Shown piece after piece: positions 18,331 to 28,081 of a DNA stretch of 64,000 nucleotides. Made by a program: the position numbers and the translations under genes. The stretch's first letter is position 1, and every line of letters begins with the position of its first letter. Source of the stretch: Lachnocurva sp029100405 (GTDB taxonomy: Bacteria > Bacillota > Clostridia > Lachnospirales > Lachnospiraceae). The notes under the pieces were generated by a model. That model was not told the DNA's origin. It did no database searches and saw nothing but the letters and a program-made list of their open reading frames with translations. The stretch spans positions 1 to 64,000 of the forward strand of contig JBJYZC010000013.1 of assembly GCA_046263755.1 (NCBI GenBank), in the 5' to 3' direction.

Positions 18331-20481
18331 ATGATTTCACAGGTTCCGACAAGAGGCAAGCTTTTATACGGAGGCGATTATAATCCGGAGCAGTGGCTGG
18401 ATCGGCCGGATATCCTGGCAGAGGATATCCGCCTGATGAAAAAAGCTCATGTGAATGTGGTTTCCATGGGGATCTTCTCCTGGGCCGCTTTAGAGCCGTC
18501 GGATGGGAATTACGACTTTTCCTGGCTGAAGGAGCGGATCGACAGTCTCTATGCCAATGGGATCTATACGATTCTGGCAACTCCGACGGGAAGCCGTCCG
18601 GCCTGGCTGGCGAAGAAGTATCCGGAGGTTCTTCGCGTCAATGATTCCGGCATTCGTCAGCATTTTGGCGATCGTCACAATCACTGCATGACGAGCCCGG
18701 CTTATCGGAAGAAGGCCTATGAGATCGACCGCCGTCTGTCCGAGACTTTCGGGAAGCATCCGGCCGTCATCGCCTGGCATATCAATAATGAGATGGGCGG
18801 CGAATGCTACTGCCCCCTCTGCCAGGAAGCCTTCCGGACCTGGCTTGAGGACCGTTATGGCACGATTGCAAATGTAAACCGGGCCTGGAATACAAGCTTT
18901 TGGAGCCATACTTTTACCTCTTTTGAAGAGATTGAAGCGCCGATGGCAATTGGAGAAAGCCAGCTTCATGGCTTGAAACTGGACTGGAAACGCTTTACAA
19001 CCGAGCGGCATAAGGATTTCACGGAAAAAGAGATCGCTGCGGTCCGTGATGGCGGATCCACTCTGCCAGTCACCATGAATCTCATGTATGACTACAAGGG
19101 ATTGAATTATCAGGAATTTACGGACATCTGCGATTTCATGTCCTTTGACAACTATCCGGTCTGGGGCAAGAAGGGAGCAGAGGGAAATGTCGATATTGCC
19201 GTTGATACGGCATTCGAGCATGACAGGATTCGCTCCTTGCAGAGAAAGCCTTTTCTTATGATGGAGTCCTGTCCCTCCTCGACCAATTGGCAGTCCGTCA
19301 GCAAGTTAAAGGAGCCCGGCCTTCTTCTGGCCCAGGAAATGCAGGCCATTGCACATGGTGCGGATGGCGGTCTATATTTCCAGATGCGGCAGAGCCGGGG
19401 AGCCAGTGAGAAGTTCCACGGAGCTTTGATCGATCATTACGGGAAGGAGGACACCCGGGTTTTCCGAGAGGCTGCGGCGACAGGCCGGGCTCTGGAGGAT
19501 ATCGCATCCTGCCTGGGCTCCGGTGTGACTGCCAGAGTTGCTGTGCTTTATGATATGGAAAACCGCTGGGCTCTGGAGGATGCCCAGGGGCCGCGGAATG
19601 CAGGACTTTATTATCGGGAAGCCTGCCGGAAATCTTATCGGGCTTTTCGGGAATACGGTCTGAATGTAGACCTGATCGATGAGACCCAGAGCCTGGAGGA
19701 CTATCAGGTCCTGGCCATGCCGCTTGCCTATATGTTCCGCCAGGGCTTTTCGGCCAAAGTCCGGGACTACGTTGAAAAGGGCGGCTGTCTGATCCTGACC
19801 TACTGGTCAGGAATCGTGGATGATACAGATCTCTGTTTCTTAGGCGGGACGCCGCATGACCTGATCGATGTCTGCGGCTTCCGGAGCACGGAGATCGACG
19901 GACTCTATGACGATGAGTGGAATGAGGCCTCTGTTTCGAGAGCGGACTTCCCGGAATGCAGGGAACTTACGAAAGACAGTTATCAATGCAGGAACCTCTG
20001 CGAGATCCTGGAGCTTTCCGGGGCAGAGGCGATGCTTTCTTATAAGAAGGCATTCTACGCCGGCAGTCCGGCCGTGACGCGTCATAGCTTTGGTAAGGGC
20101 AGAGTTTACGGTATCGCAGCGGACTTTGACTACGATTTTTATCGGGATTTTTATCGGGGCCTTCTAAAGGACTTACGGGTTTTTCCGATTTTAAAGGAGA
20201 TTCCTTCCGGTCTGGAAGTTACGGAGCGAGAAGGAGAAGACGGATCGGTCTACATTTTCCTGATCAACTGGAAACCGGAGGAGGTCGAAGTCGGCCTTCC
20301 GGATGGAGGAAGGGTTCTGTATCAAAGCAGCGGGGTTACGATCCAGAAATCCGTGGCCCTTGGAGAGCGGGAGAAGACAGGAAGCGGTGAGGAAGAAAAA
20401 ACTTCCGATCCCGGTCCTGTATCCCGGCGGGCAAGCCTCCCGGATTATGGATGTCTGGTGATTTCTGTGGAAAAAGCTTGA
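18331..20481 (+). CDS. Beta-galactosidase, glycoside hydrolase family 42
   Basis: A 716-residue cytoplasmic GH42 enzyme hydrolysing beta-galactosides such as lactose or galacto-oligosaccharides. It opens with LLYGGDYNPEQW. The acid/base is Glu154 (WHINNEMG), followed by the zinc-binding cysteine cluster CYCPLC, and the nucleophile is Glu312 (MMESCPSSTNWQ). Both positions fit known GH42 enzymes. A trimerisation/beta-barrel part and a C-terminal beta domain follow. ATG 18331 has GGGAGGATCAT upstream. The frame is open back to 18115 but that part is not conserved and overlaps the previous gene. galK lies 4.5 kb downstream on the same strand, consistent with galactose use. Confidence 0.95.
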   Translation: MISQVPTRGKLLYGGDYNPEQWLDRPDILAEDIRLMKKAHVNVVSMGIFSWAALEPSDGNYDFSWLKERIDSLYANGIYTILATPTGSRPAWLAKKYPEVLRVNDSGIRQHFGDRHNHCMTSPAYRKKAYEIDRRLSETFGKHPAVIAWHINNEMGGECYCPLCQEAFRTWLEDRYGTIANVNRAWNTSFWSHTFTSFEEIEAPMAIGESQLHGLKLDWKRFTTERHKDFTEKEIAAVRDGGSTLPVTMNLMYDYKGLNYQEFTDICDFMSFDNYPVWGKKGAEGNVDIAVDTAFEHDRIRSLQRKPFLMMESCPSSTNWQSVSKLKEPGLLLAQEMQAIAHGADGGLYFQMRQSRGASEKFHGALIDHYGKEDTRVFREAAATGRALEDIASCLGSGVTARVAVLYDMENRWALEDAQGPRNAGLYYREACRKSYRAFREYGLNVDLIDETQSLEDYQVLAMPLAYMFRQGFSAKVRDYVEKGGCLILTYWSGIVDDTDLCFLGGTPHDLIDVCGFRSTEIDGLYDDEWNEASVSRADFPECRELTKDSYQCRNLCEILELSGAEAMLSYKKAFYAGSPAVTRHSFGKGRVYGIAADFDYDFYRDFYRGLLKDLRVFPILKEIPSGLEVTEREGEDGSVYIFLINWKPEEVEVGLPDGGRVLYQSSGVTIQKSVALGEREKTGSGEEEKTSDPGPVSRRASLPDYGCLVISVEKA

Positions 20482-20592
20482 CAGATGGAGTATACTTTAA
20501 CGGCATATGGATGGCTTTAGTGGAAAAAGTTACTTTTGACACGCATTTCATATAGACTCGAAAAGATCACGAAACATTTGGAGGCCATGGAA

Positions 20593-23025
20593 ATGAAATA
20601 CAATTTCACCAAGATTGAACCGAAGTGGCAGAAGGCATGGGAAGATAATGATGCCTTCAAGGCCATTGATTTTGATAAGAAGCCGAAGTGGTACGGCCTG
20701 GTCGAGTTCCCCTATCCTTCCGGAGCGGGCATGCATGTCGGTCATATCAAGGCATATTCCAGCATTGAAGTCCTGGCAAGAAAGCGCCGGATGGAGGGCT
20801 ACAATGTTCTCTTCCCCATGGGATTTGACTCTTTTGGTCTGCCGGCTGAGAACTATGCCATTAAGACCAATACCCATCCTCATGACATTACGGTGAAGAA
20901 TATCCACCATTTCAAGGAGCAGATGGAAAAGGTCGGCTTCTCCTTTGACTGGAGCCGTGAGATCTCGACTTCCCTGCCGGAATATTATCACTGGACCCAG
21001 TGGATCTTCCTTCAGATGTTCAAGCATGACCTGGTCTTCCGCGCCAAGACTCTGGTCAATTACTGCCCTCACTGCAAGGTAGTTCTCTCCAACGAGGATT
21101 CCCAGGGCGGAAAGTGTGATATCTGCCACAATGATGTTATCCAGAAGCCAAAGGACGTCTGGTATCTCCGTATTACAAAGTACGCAGACCGTCTCCTTGC
21201 CGGCCTGAATGATGTTGATTATCCGGATTCCATCAAGCAGCAGCAGAGAACCTGGATCGGTAAGTCGACCGGTGCCTTCGTAAACTTTGATATTGCAGAT
21301 AAGGACGGCAAGGTTATTCCGGATGAGAAGCTGGAAATCTATACCACCCGCTGCGATACCCTCTATGGCGTCGCCTTCATGGTTGTCGCTCCCGAGCATC
21401 CGCTTCTGGATAAATATAAGGCGTCCGTGAAGAACTGGGATGCGGTTGTAAAATACAGAGAAGAAAGTGCCAAGAAGACTGAATTCGAGCGGACTCAGCT
21501 GGTCAAGGACAAGACCGGTGTACGGATCGACGGTCTGACCGCCATCAATCCTGTAAATGGCAAGGAAGTTCCGATCTTCATCGCCGACTATGTCATGATG
21601 GGTTACGGTACCGGCGCCATTATGGCTGTTCCTGCCCATGATCAGAGAGACTGGGATTTCGCTCATGCCTTCAACGTTCCGATTACTCCGGTCATCGAGG
21701 GCGGCGATATCGAGAAGGAAGCTTATACCGGTGACGGCCGGATGATCAATTCCGACTTCTTGAACGGAATCGATAATAAGAAGGAATCCATTGAAAAGAT
21801 GCTGGAATTCCTGGAAGAAAAGGGCATCGGTCACAAGGGAGTCCAGTACAAGATGAAGGACTGGGCCTTCAACCGTCAGCGTTATTGGGGCGAGCCGATT
21901 CCTCTGATTCATTGCCCCAAGTGCGGAACCGTTCCGGTACCTGAGGATCAGCTTCCTCTGACCCTCCCGGATATGGAAAAATTCGAACCTGGCCAGGAGG
22001 GTGAATCTCCTCTGGCACGTGCGACCGATTGGGTGAATACGACCTGCCCTTGCTGTGGAGGTCCGGCAAAGCGGGAGACCGACACCATGCCGCAGTGGGC
22101 CGGTTCCAGCTGGTATTATCTCCGTTTCTGCGATCCGCACAACGATAAGGCTTTTGCGGACAAGAAGAAGCTGGAATACTGGATGCCGGTCGATCATTAT
22201 AACGGCGGTATGGAGCATGTGACAAGACATCTTCTGTATTCCCGTTTCTGGCATCAGTTCCTCTATGATCAGAAGCTGGTCAACACGCCGGAGCCTTATG
22301 CCAAGCGGTCTTATCAGGGCCTGATCCTGGGACCGGACGGCGAGAAGATGAGTAAGAGTAAGGGAAATGTCATCGATCCTATGGACATCGTTGAGTCCTA
22401 CGGTGCTGATACCCTGCGTGTCTATGTACTTTTCATGAGTGACTACGGCGCCGCAGCTCCCTGGTCCGATGAATCTCTCCGCGGCTGCAAGCGTTTCCTC
22501 GACCGGACCTGGAACCTCCTGGATCATATCGAGGACAAGCCCGAGATCAAAACGATTGAAGCAAGTCTTCATAAGACCATAAAGAAGGTTTCCGAAGATA
22601 TCGAACGGATGAAGTTCAATACTGCGATTGCAGCTCTGATGTCTCTGATCAATGACTTCGGTAAAGCGGAGTATGTGACCAAAGAAGACGTTCTGACCTT
22701 CATTAAGCTCCTGTCTCCTTTCGCTCCTCATATGACGGAAGAGATGTGGCAGCTTCTGGGTCAGAATCCGGATGGCAAGACCTTCTGCACCCTGTCCTCC
22801 TGGCCTGCATTTGATCCCGAAAAGGCAAAGGACGATGTCATCTCCATGGGTGTCCAGGTCAACGGCAAGGTCCGTGGAAATGTAGACCTGCCCCAGGGCT
22901 GCAGCAAAGAGGAGGCTCTGGCAGCAGCCAAGGAAAATGAAAATGTAAGAAAATTCATTGATGGAAAAACCATCGTGAAGGAGATTTATGTACCGGGACG
23001 GATCCTGAACTTTGTTGTAAAGTAA
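20593..23025 (+). CDS. leuS: Leucyl-tRNA synthetase
   Basis: An 810-residue class I aminoacyl-tRNA synthetase charging tRNA-Leu. It begins YNFTKIEPKWQKAW, has the HVGHIKAYS (HIGH-type) motif, zinc-ribbon CPHC and CPKC/CPCC pairs, an editing domain with TTRCDTLYGV, KMSKSKGN near residue 584 and the C-terminal anticodon-binding domain. I chose ATG 20593 because GGAGG sits eight bases before it. ATG 20587 is too close to that site. The upstream 110 bases hold no T-box leader. Its 3' end and stop are part of a 50-bp tandem duplication. Confidence 0.97.
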   Translation: MKYNFTKIEPKWQKAWEDNDAFKAIDFDKKPKWYGLVEFPYPSGAGMHVGHIKAYSSIEVLARKRRMEGYNVLFPMGFDSFGLPAENYAIKTNTHPHDITVKNIHHFKEQMEKVGFSFDWSREISTSLPEYYHWTQWIFLQMFKHDLVFRAKTLVNYCPHCKVVLSNEDSQGGKCDICHNDVIQKPKDVWYLRITKYADRLLAGLNDVDYPDSIKQQQRTWIGKSTGAFVNFDIADKDGKVIPDEKLEIYTTRCDTLYGVAFMVVAPEHPLLDKYKASVKNWDAVVKYREESAKKTEFERTQLVKDKTGVRIDGLTAINPVNGKEVPIFIADYVMMGYGTGAIMAVPAHDQRDWDFAHAFNVPITPVIEGGDIEKEAYTGDGRMINSDFLNGIDNKKESIEKMLEFLEEKGIGHKGVQYKMKDWAFNRQRYWGEPIPLIHCPKCGTVPVPEDQLPLTLPDMEKFEPGQEGESPLARATDWVNTTCPCCGGPAKRETDTMPQWAGSSWYYLRFCDPHNDKAFADKKKLEYWMPVDHYNGGMEHVTRHLLYSRFWHQFLYDQKLVNTPEPYAKRSYQGLILGPDGEKMSKSKGNVIDPMDIVESYGADTLRVYVLFMSDYGAAAPWSDESLRGCKRFLDRTWNLLDHIEDKPEIKTIEASLHKTIKKVSEDIERMKFNTAIAALMSLINDFGKAEYVTKEDVLTFIKLLSPFAPHMTEEMWQLLGQNPDGKTFCTLSSWPAFDPEKAKDDVISMGVQVNGKVRGNVDLPQGCSKEEALAAAKENENVRKFIDGKTIVKEIYVPGRILNFVVK

Positions 23026-23111
23026 GGTTTTCGTTTCATACCCATTCCCGAAAAGGAAAAATTGTTGTAAAGTAAGGTTTCCATTTCATATCCATTCTCG
23101 AAAAGGAAAAA
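23012..23111. repeat. 50-bp tandem duplication spanning the leuS stop codon
   Basis: Units 23012-23061 and 23062-23111 differ at only a few positions, both beginning TTGTTGTAAAGTAAGG. The first holds the last codons and the TAA of leuS and the second lies in the intergenic region before the diguanylate cyclase gene. Confidence 0.95.
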
Positions 23112-23158
23112 TTGCAGGATCATCAGAACGAGGAGATCACACAAAGGAGAAGTAAAAC

Positions 23159-24841
23159 ATGAGACAGCAGCAATTTCGTTTTCTACGCTATGCTTATCGT
23201 GTGCTTTTCTTTGTCTTCTTGGTAATGATGGTCCTGCTTTTTTTTGTGCAGAAAGACGAAGTCTATAATCCGTGGAAAGATGAGAAGCCGATAATTCGCG
23301 AAATCACAGACTATCAGATCCGGGAGGAAAAAGATTCGGATGCACCTGCGGGCTTTCACCGGGATTATATCATCCAATTGAAAAAGGGTGATATTGTAAA
23401 TGAATCCTGGCTGTATGTCTTTACTTCGCATTGCTATGCGGAGGTCTATTTCGAGGAAGACCCCAGTCAGGTCCTTTACAGTCTCATGCCGGAGGAAAAC
23501 CATAAAAATATAGGAAAGACACCCGGAAATCGCTGGCTGGACATCCCTATGTATGAAGATGACTGGAAATCAACGCTGATCATTCGTACCTATCCGGTCT
23601 ACCAGGGATTCCTTCAGCCACCTCTGATCTATCTTGGCACCCAGAGGGATGTTACAAGTCACATTATGAACCAGAGCTTATTTCCTTTTGTCATGGCTGT
23701 GAATCTGATCTTTCTCGGTATGATTGCTCTGGCACTCTATCGTGCTAAAACAGGTAAACACAAACCGACCGAAGGGTTGGATCAATTGGGTATCCTCTGT
23801 ATTGTGGCAGGATTCTGGAGGCTTACGGACCTTCGTATTTCACCCTTAATATTCCGAAACATACAGCAGGTTTTATCCGATTTTTCCCTGTCTATGCTTT
23901 TCCTACTGCCCGTTCCTGTAACGCGTTATGTTTATAGCAGGATTCACATGAAGGTGAAATGGCCCCTGCTTCTGACCATAGCCCTCTATGTGGTTTTCGA
24001 TTGCATTACTTTCCCTCTGCAGATTTTCGGTATCAGGGATCTGCGACAATCTCTGTTTATCTTCCAGATTCTGGCCATCGGCGGAGGCGGCCTGATGCTT
24101 ATTATGGTACTTCTGAGTCATGTGAAAATGAGAATGACCAGATCAAAAGAACCGCGGAGTTCTGTCATTTTCATCCTGTCGATTGGAGTCTTCGCCGGCA
24201 TTGTAGGTGATTTGATTTCCTACTATTATGGCAACAGCAATATGATCTTCTCCAGCCTGATCTTTCTCTTCTATGTCGTTACGACTCTGATCTATAATTA
24301 CAGGCTGCTGGCGCAATCGGCGAGTTTCGATTCGGCGACAGGCATTTCCAATAAGAATGCCTGTCTGCTGGCATTAGGAGAAATCCAGGCATTCAACAGT
24401 TTCGAAGAGAAGGAAAAGGAAAAAGAGAATCGGGTCAGTCTTGTGATGATCGATCTGAATTATTTGAAAATGATCAATGACCATTATGGACATGAGACAG
24501 GTGACCGCCTTCTTGCTGCTTTTGCGGATCTGCTTGTGGAATCCTTTGAACCAAAGGATTTCATCGGCCGCTTTGGAGGAGATGAATTTCTGATCATTGC
24601 CCGGGGTGAGAACAGCGGGAAGTGTGAGAACAATCTGAGGGAGCTTGGTGAGAAGGCAGGCAGGACTCCCCTGATTCAGCCGGATGGATACAGGATCACT
24701 ATCAGTTTTGCAGCAGGCATTGCCAACAGCTGGGATTATCCGGAAGCAGATGGCCTGACACTCCTGAAAAAGGCGGATGAGAAGATGTATGAGGATAAGA
24801 TTTCAAAACATGCAGAGAGGAAGGACCAGGCGAATGGATAA
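23159..24841 (+). CDS. Membrane diguanylate cyclase (7TM sensor plus GGDEF)
   Basis: A 560-residue protein. Residues ~10-30 form a membrane helix, ~40-180 an extracytoplasmic beta-rich domain and ~180-385 seven or so membrane helices, together a 7TMR-DISM-like sensor. The C-terminal GGDEF domain shows SLVMIDLNYLKMINDHYGHE and RFGGDEF near residue 472, so diguanylate cyclase activity is expected. The sequence before the signature is EPKD, so the Arg of the RxxD product-inhibition site is missing. GGAGAAGTAAAAC precedes ATG 23159. No EAL or HD-GYP gene is nearby. Signal unknown. Confidence 0.92.
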   Translation: MRQQQFRFLRYAYRVLFFVFLVMMVLLFFVQKDEVYNPWKDEKPIIREITDYQIREEKDSDAPAGFHRDYIIQLKKGDIVNESWLYVFTSHCYAEVYFEEDPSQVLYSLMPEENHKNIGKTPGNRWLDIPMYEDDWKSTLIIRTYPVYQGFLQPPLIYLGTQRDVTSHIMNQSLFPFVMAVNLIFLGMIALALYRAKTGKHKPTEGLDQLGILCIVAGFWRLTDLRISPLIFRNIQQVLSDFSLSMLFLLPVPVTRYVYSRIHMKVKWPLLLTIALYVVFDCITFPLQIFGIRDLRQSLFIFQILAIGGGGLMLIMVLLSHVKMRMTRSKEPRSSVIFILSIGVFAGIVGDLISYYYGNSNMIFSSLIFLFYVVTTLIYNYRLLAQSASFDSATGISNKNACLLALGEIQAFNSFEEKEKEKENRVSLVMIDLNYLKMINDHYGHETGDRLLAAFADLLVESFEPKDFIGRFGGDEFLIIARGENSGKCENNLRELGEKAGRTPLIQPDGYRITISFAAGIANSWDYPEADGLTLLKKADEKMYEDKISKHAERKDQANG

Positions 24842-24949
24842 GATCCCGGCATCATCATTTTTGCAATAAAATAAAATGAATGGGAGATAGTTCCAGGAAA
24901 TAATCTGGGGTAAGATGAATAGGATAGTGTTGATAGAAAGGGGTTACTT

Positions 24950-26122
24950 ATGGCACTTCTAGAAGATCTGAAAAAAGAATTTGTTGAGAAATTCGGCGGA
25001 GAGGGAGACATCCGCTGCTACTTTGCACCAGGACGGGTGAATCTGATCGGCGAACATACGGATTATAATGGCGGTCATGTTTTTCCCTGCGCTCTGTCCA
25101 TGGGAAATTATGCCGTTGCAAGAAAAAGAGATGATAAGATGGTCCGCTGGTACAATGCGACCTATCCTAAGGATGGCATTCAGACAGCGGATATCACAAA
25201 GCTGGCACCGAATGATAACGGTATCTGGTATGACTATCAGCAGGGCGTCATCTGGGAATTTGAGAAGCATGGGTATCATGTTCCCAATGGCTATGACATG
25301 GTCATGGCATCCGATCTTCCGGCAGGCTCCGGTCTGTCCGCTTCGGCCTCTATTGAAGAGGTCGCTGCAGTTATCCTCCGGGATCTTTTCGCTATTGATA
25401 TGACTATGGTGGATTGTGCACGGATGGGCCAGCTTTCCGAGAATGAATATAATGGCATGAACTGCGGTATCATGGATCAGTTCGCCTCTGCCATGGGTAA
25501 GAAGGACTGCGCTATTTTCCTGGATACCAATACTTTGAAGTATGACTACGTCCCTCTGAATCTTAAGCATGAGAAGATTGTCATCACCAATTCCAAGGTA
25601 AAGCACAGCCTGGCAGGATCTGCTTATAATGACAGACGCCGGGAATCTGAGCAGGCACTTTCGGACCTTCAGAAAGTCGTTTCGATCAAGACACTCGGTG
25701 ATCTGGATGAGGCAACATTTGACAAGTATGCCGATGCGATTCCGGATGAGATCTGCCGTAAGAGAGCTCATCATGCAGTCTATGAGAATCAACGGACCAT
25801 CCAGGCTGTCGATGCTCTGAAGAAGGGAGATCTCGAGGGATTCGGGAAACTTATGAATGAGTCTCATATTTCTCTTCGCGATGACTATGATGTCTCCTGC
25901 AAGGAACTCGATATTCTGGCAGAAGAAGCCTGGAAGATCCCCGGTGTGATCGGTTCCCGTATGACCGGTGGCGGTTTCGGCGGCTGCACGGTTTCCATCG
26001 TAAAGGAAGACTGTGTAGACAATTTCCGTGAGACCATTGCCAAGGTCTATAAGGAACGCACCGGACTGGATTGCGAATTCTATATTGCAGATGCAAGTGA
26101 CGGAGCCAGAAGGATCCAGTAA
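24950..26122 (+). CDS. galK: Galactokinase
   Basis: A 390-residue GHMP kinase phosphorylating galactose at C1 in the Leloir pathway. The galactokinase signature GRVNLIGEHTDYNGG is near residue 28, the ATP loop LPAGSGLSASAS follows, and MTGGGFGGCTVSIV is the third GHMP motif. GAAAGGGGTTACTT precedes ATG 24950. The GH42 beta-galactosidase upstream would supply its substrate. No galT or galE is in the window. A strong terminator lies 130 bases downstream. Confidence 0.96.
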   Translation: MALLEDLKKEFVEKFGGEGDIRCYFAPGRVNLIGEHTDYNGGHVFPCALSMGNYAVARKRDDKMVRWYNATYPKDGIQTADITKLAPNDNGIWYDYQQGVIWEFEKHGYHVPNGYDMVMASDLPAGSGLSASASIEEVAAVILRDLFAIDMTMVDCARMGQLSENEYNGMNCGIMDQFASAMGKKDCAIFLDTNTLKYDYVPLNLKHEKIVITNSKVKHSLAGSAYNDRRRESEQALSDLQKVVSIKTLGDLDEATFDKYADAIPDEICRKRAHHAVYENQRTIQAVDALKKGDLEGFGKLMNESHISLRDDYDVSCKELDILAEEAWKIPGVIGSRMTGGGFGGCTVSIVKEDCVDNFRETIAKVYKERTGLDCEFYIADASDGARRIQ

Positions 26123-26250
26123 GGTATAGACCGGGCCCGATCCGAAGCTGGGTAGGGGATGAAATTATCGTAATATGACTTGTTTTTTTAAAACACGATA
26201 GTAACAGATGATGTATTAGGGCAAAATATCGTAATACCAATGGCTTTCTA

Positions 26251-26299
26251 TATTCCCGATAGTGAATTCTTGAATTTACTATCGGGAATATCTGTTTTT
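26251..26299 (+). terminator. Terminator downstream of galK, within a palindromic region
   Basis: A perfect 13-bp stem, TATTCCCGATAGT/ACTATCGGGAATA (26251-26263/26278-26290), is followed by TCTGTTTTT. It sits inside a larger inverted repeat whose outer arms are AAATTATCGTAATA (26162-26175) and TATTACGATAAATT (about 26306-26319). Confidence 0.8.
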
Positions 26300-26344
26300 G
26301 CTTCTATTACGATAAATTCAGTCTAGAACCGGAGTCGGACTATC

Positions 26345-26527
26345 TTGACATCCTCCCACGACTCAAGTCGTGGGATTCCTTAAGATAAAGTCAACATCAC
26401 TTATCCTTATAGAATAAGATATAGATGACCGTTTTTAGGTTTTACCGTCTATGCGGATTTCGATACAGAGTATCTAATCTCCAAGCCGGAAGGCTGATGT
26501 CTGAACCTTTTGTATGCTCTATGGATC
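26345..26527 (-). ncRNA. Presumed omegaRNA/right-end region of the IS200/IS605 element
   Basis: The ~180 bases between the tnpB stop and the right end include the terminal hairpin at 26355-26374. In studied IS605-family TnpB systems a guide RNA (omegaRNA, reRNA) is made from the tnpB 3' end through the right end, with its guide copied from the flanking DNA. By that rule the guide here would begin at 26344 and run leftwards into the galK downstream region. Position and family are the only evidence. Confidence 0.4.
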
Positions 26528-28078
26528 TTAAAAGCCAAAACACTGCTTCATGGATATATTGCTTTTCTTCATTTCCGATATAAGTTTATCTTGCCGTCTG
26601 ACAAAACTGTCAAAGGTACTCATGCATTTATCCCTGTCGGGATGTGTGAATGTATCGTCTGTATTAAGTATCAGGAACGCACTATAAAGGTCTCTCTGTA
26701 CGGTACGTCCATCTATGATCTTGGTTCTCTGCGATAGTGGGGCCTTAGCACAGGTATCCGTACTATGGTCATACTGGCTCGCTTTATAGTCTTTCGTCGC
26801 TATCTTTGTTACTGATCCTCCATAAAGTAAGGCTTTCTGTTCCAGCAGACGTATAAATAGTGCCGGTGCCCTGTTGTTTAAGGATCGACCGTATCGTTTT
26901 TTGCGCTTGTATTTATGTACCTGCTTTACAGAACCGTCTTTCGTTTTTACTTCAGAGATCCTGTCTGAGCGCTCAGTATCCTTTGACCTCTTCGCCAGTG
27001 CCTTATAATCCATATCTTCGATATAAAAGTCTCTGGCATCTTTTAGCAGTTTATTGACCAGCCCGCTGTGTGACTGCTTTATATAATCCGACCGTACGCG
27101 GTACAGATTTTTGAGCCTGTTCCTCCGTCTGATATAAGTCTTTGAGAACTTCCATCTGTCAGGATTGCTTTTGTCTATCGTACCGTCAGGATTGTATTTA
27201 TCCGGGTTCGAGGCTCTTTTTGAAAGATCCATATGATACTGGGTATCTACGATCTCTTTGTTATACTTACCGATATCAGGAGCCAACTCCTCAAGATATA
27301 CGTCTTCATCTGATACTGCTGCCATGGTGGATACCCCCGGGTCTATACCGCAGGCCTTATTTCCGGCGGTCAGTTTCTTTGGAGCCGGTCCTTTCAGGAT
27401 GACTACAATATAGTAGTGCCAGCCGTTCGGGAACATCCGGCGTTTGACATCGCAGTAGCTGATATCAGAAGAGAGTGCTTCATACACGTAGTCCATTGAT
27501 GACTTTTTAGGGCATTTCACCTTATACGTGTGGCCCATCCATACAGCGGAGAAGGTCTTCGTATCAAACCTCATACCGTTTTTCGTGGATTTCCCGCCTA
27601 TGGTATCAAAGTCCCTGTATTTTTTGAAGTGTACTGCCTTTCCGTCACTGAAAAGATACTTCTCTGCCGACTGCCATACACGGGTGGCTTCCTTTTGAAC
27701 CTGCTGTGACGACAGGAGCTTATGATACTGTTTCGCACATTTTTTGATATATGACTGGAAACTGTATTCAGAAAACCCCATATCCTGCCGGATGATTTTC
27801 ATCCTGTCTGACAGGTTTTTCTTATAGGCCGTTTCTGCCTTGGAAAGTTTCTGTTTGACCTTGTGTTTTTTTAGAAATGCAGTATATTCTGTTCTTAGCT
27901 GCTGGTAGTCTTTATCATACTTCAGACGTATGAGGAGTTTTTGAGCATGCTTTACCAGTACGTTATGGATATGCGACAGGGCATGGAAGCTTTGGTCTAT
28001 AAGATAACCTTCGTATTCAGCTGTATCAAGTCTTAAGCATACGGTATGCATAGGTTTTGATGTTTTCGTTCCCATCAT
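26528..28078 (-). CDS. tnpB: TnpB, RNA-guided nuclease of the IS200/IS605 element (zinc-ribbon-poor type)
   Basis: A 516-residue TnpB. The RuvC residues appear intact: Asp in ACGIDPGVS, Glu in FYIEDMDYKA and Asp in VQRDLYSAFL. The usual four-cysteine zinc ribbon before the last Asp is absent. In its place is a stretch with a single Cys (STDTCAKAPLSQRT). The N-terminal ~230 residues are the WED/REC-like part. Starts are ATG 28078 or 28075, with GAGG upstream. It begins three bases after the tnpA stop on the same strand. TnpB proteins cut DNA under omegaRNA guidance and help retain the transposon. Confidence 0.93.
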   Translation of the reverse strand: MMGTKTSKPMHTVCLRLDTAEYEGYLIDQSFHALSHIHNVLVKHAQKLLIRLKYDKDYQQLRTEYTAFLKKHKVKQKLSKAETAYKKNLSDRMKIIRQDMGFSEYSFQSYIKKCAKQYHKLLSSQQVQKEATRVWQSAEKYLFSDGKAVHFKKYRDFDTIGGKSTKNGMRFDTKTFSAVWMGHTYKVKCPKKSSMDYVYEALSSDISYCDVKRRMFPNGWHYYIVVILKGPAPKKLTAGNKACGIDPGVSTMAAVSDEDVYLEELAPDIGKYNKEIVDTQYHMDLSKRASNPDKYNPDGTIDKSNPDRWKFSKTYIRRRNRLKNLYRVRSDYIKQSHSGLVNKLLKDARDFYIEDMDYKALAKRSKDTERSDRISEVKTKDGSVKQVHKYKRKKRYGRSLNNRAPALFIRLLEQKALLYGGSVTKIATKDYKASQYDHSTDTCAKAPLSQRTKIIDGRTVQRDLYSAFLILNTDDTFTHPDRDKCMSTFDSFVRRQDKLISEMKKSNISMKQCFGF

Positions 28079-28081
28079 AGA

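Noticed and set aside
20482..20592. T-box leader before leuS
   Set aside because: Only 111 bases separate the genes and no T-box sequence or antiterminator is visible.
20548..22731. Very long open frame antisense to leuS
   Set aside because: It mirrors a strongly codon-biased gene, shows no protein family features and lacks its own signals.
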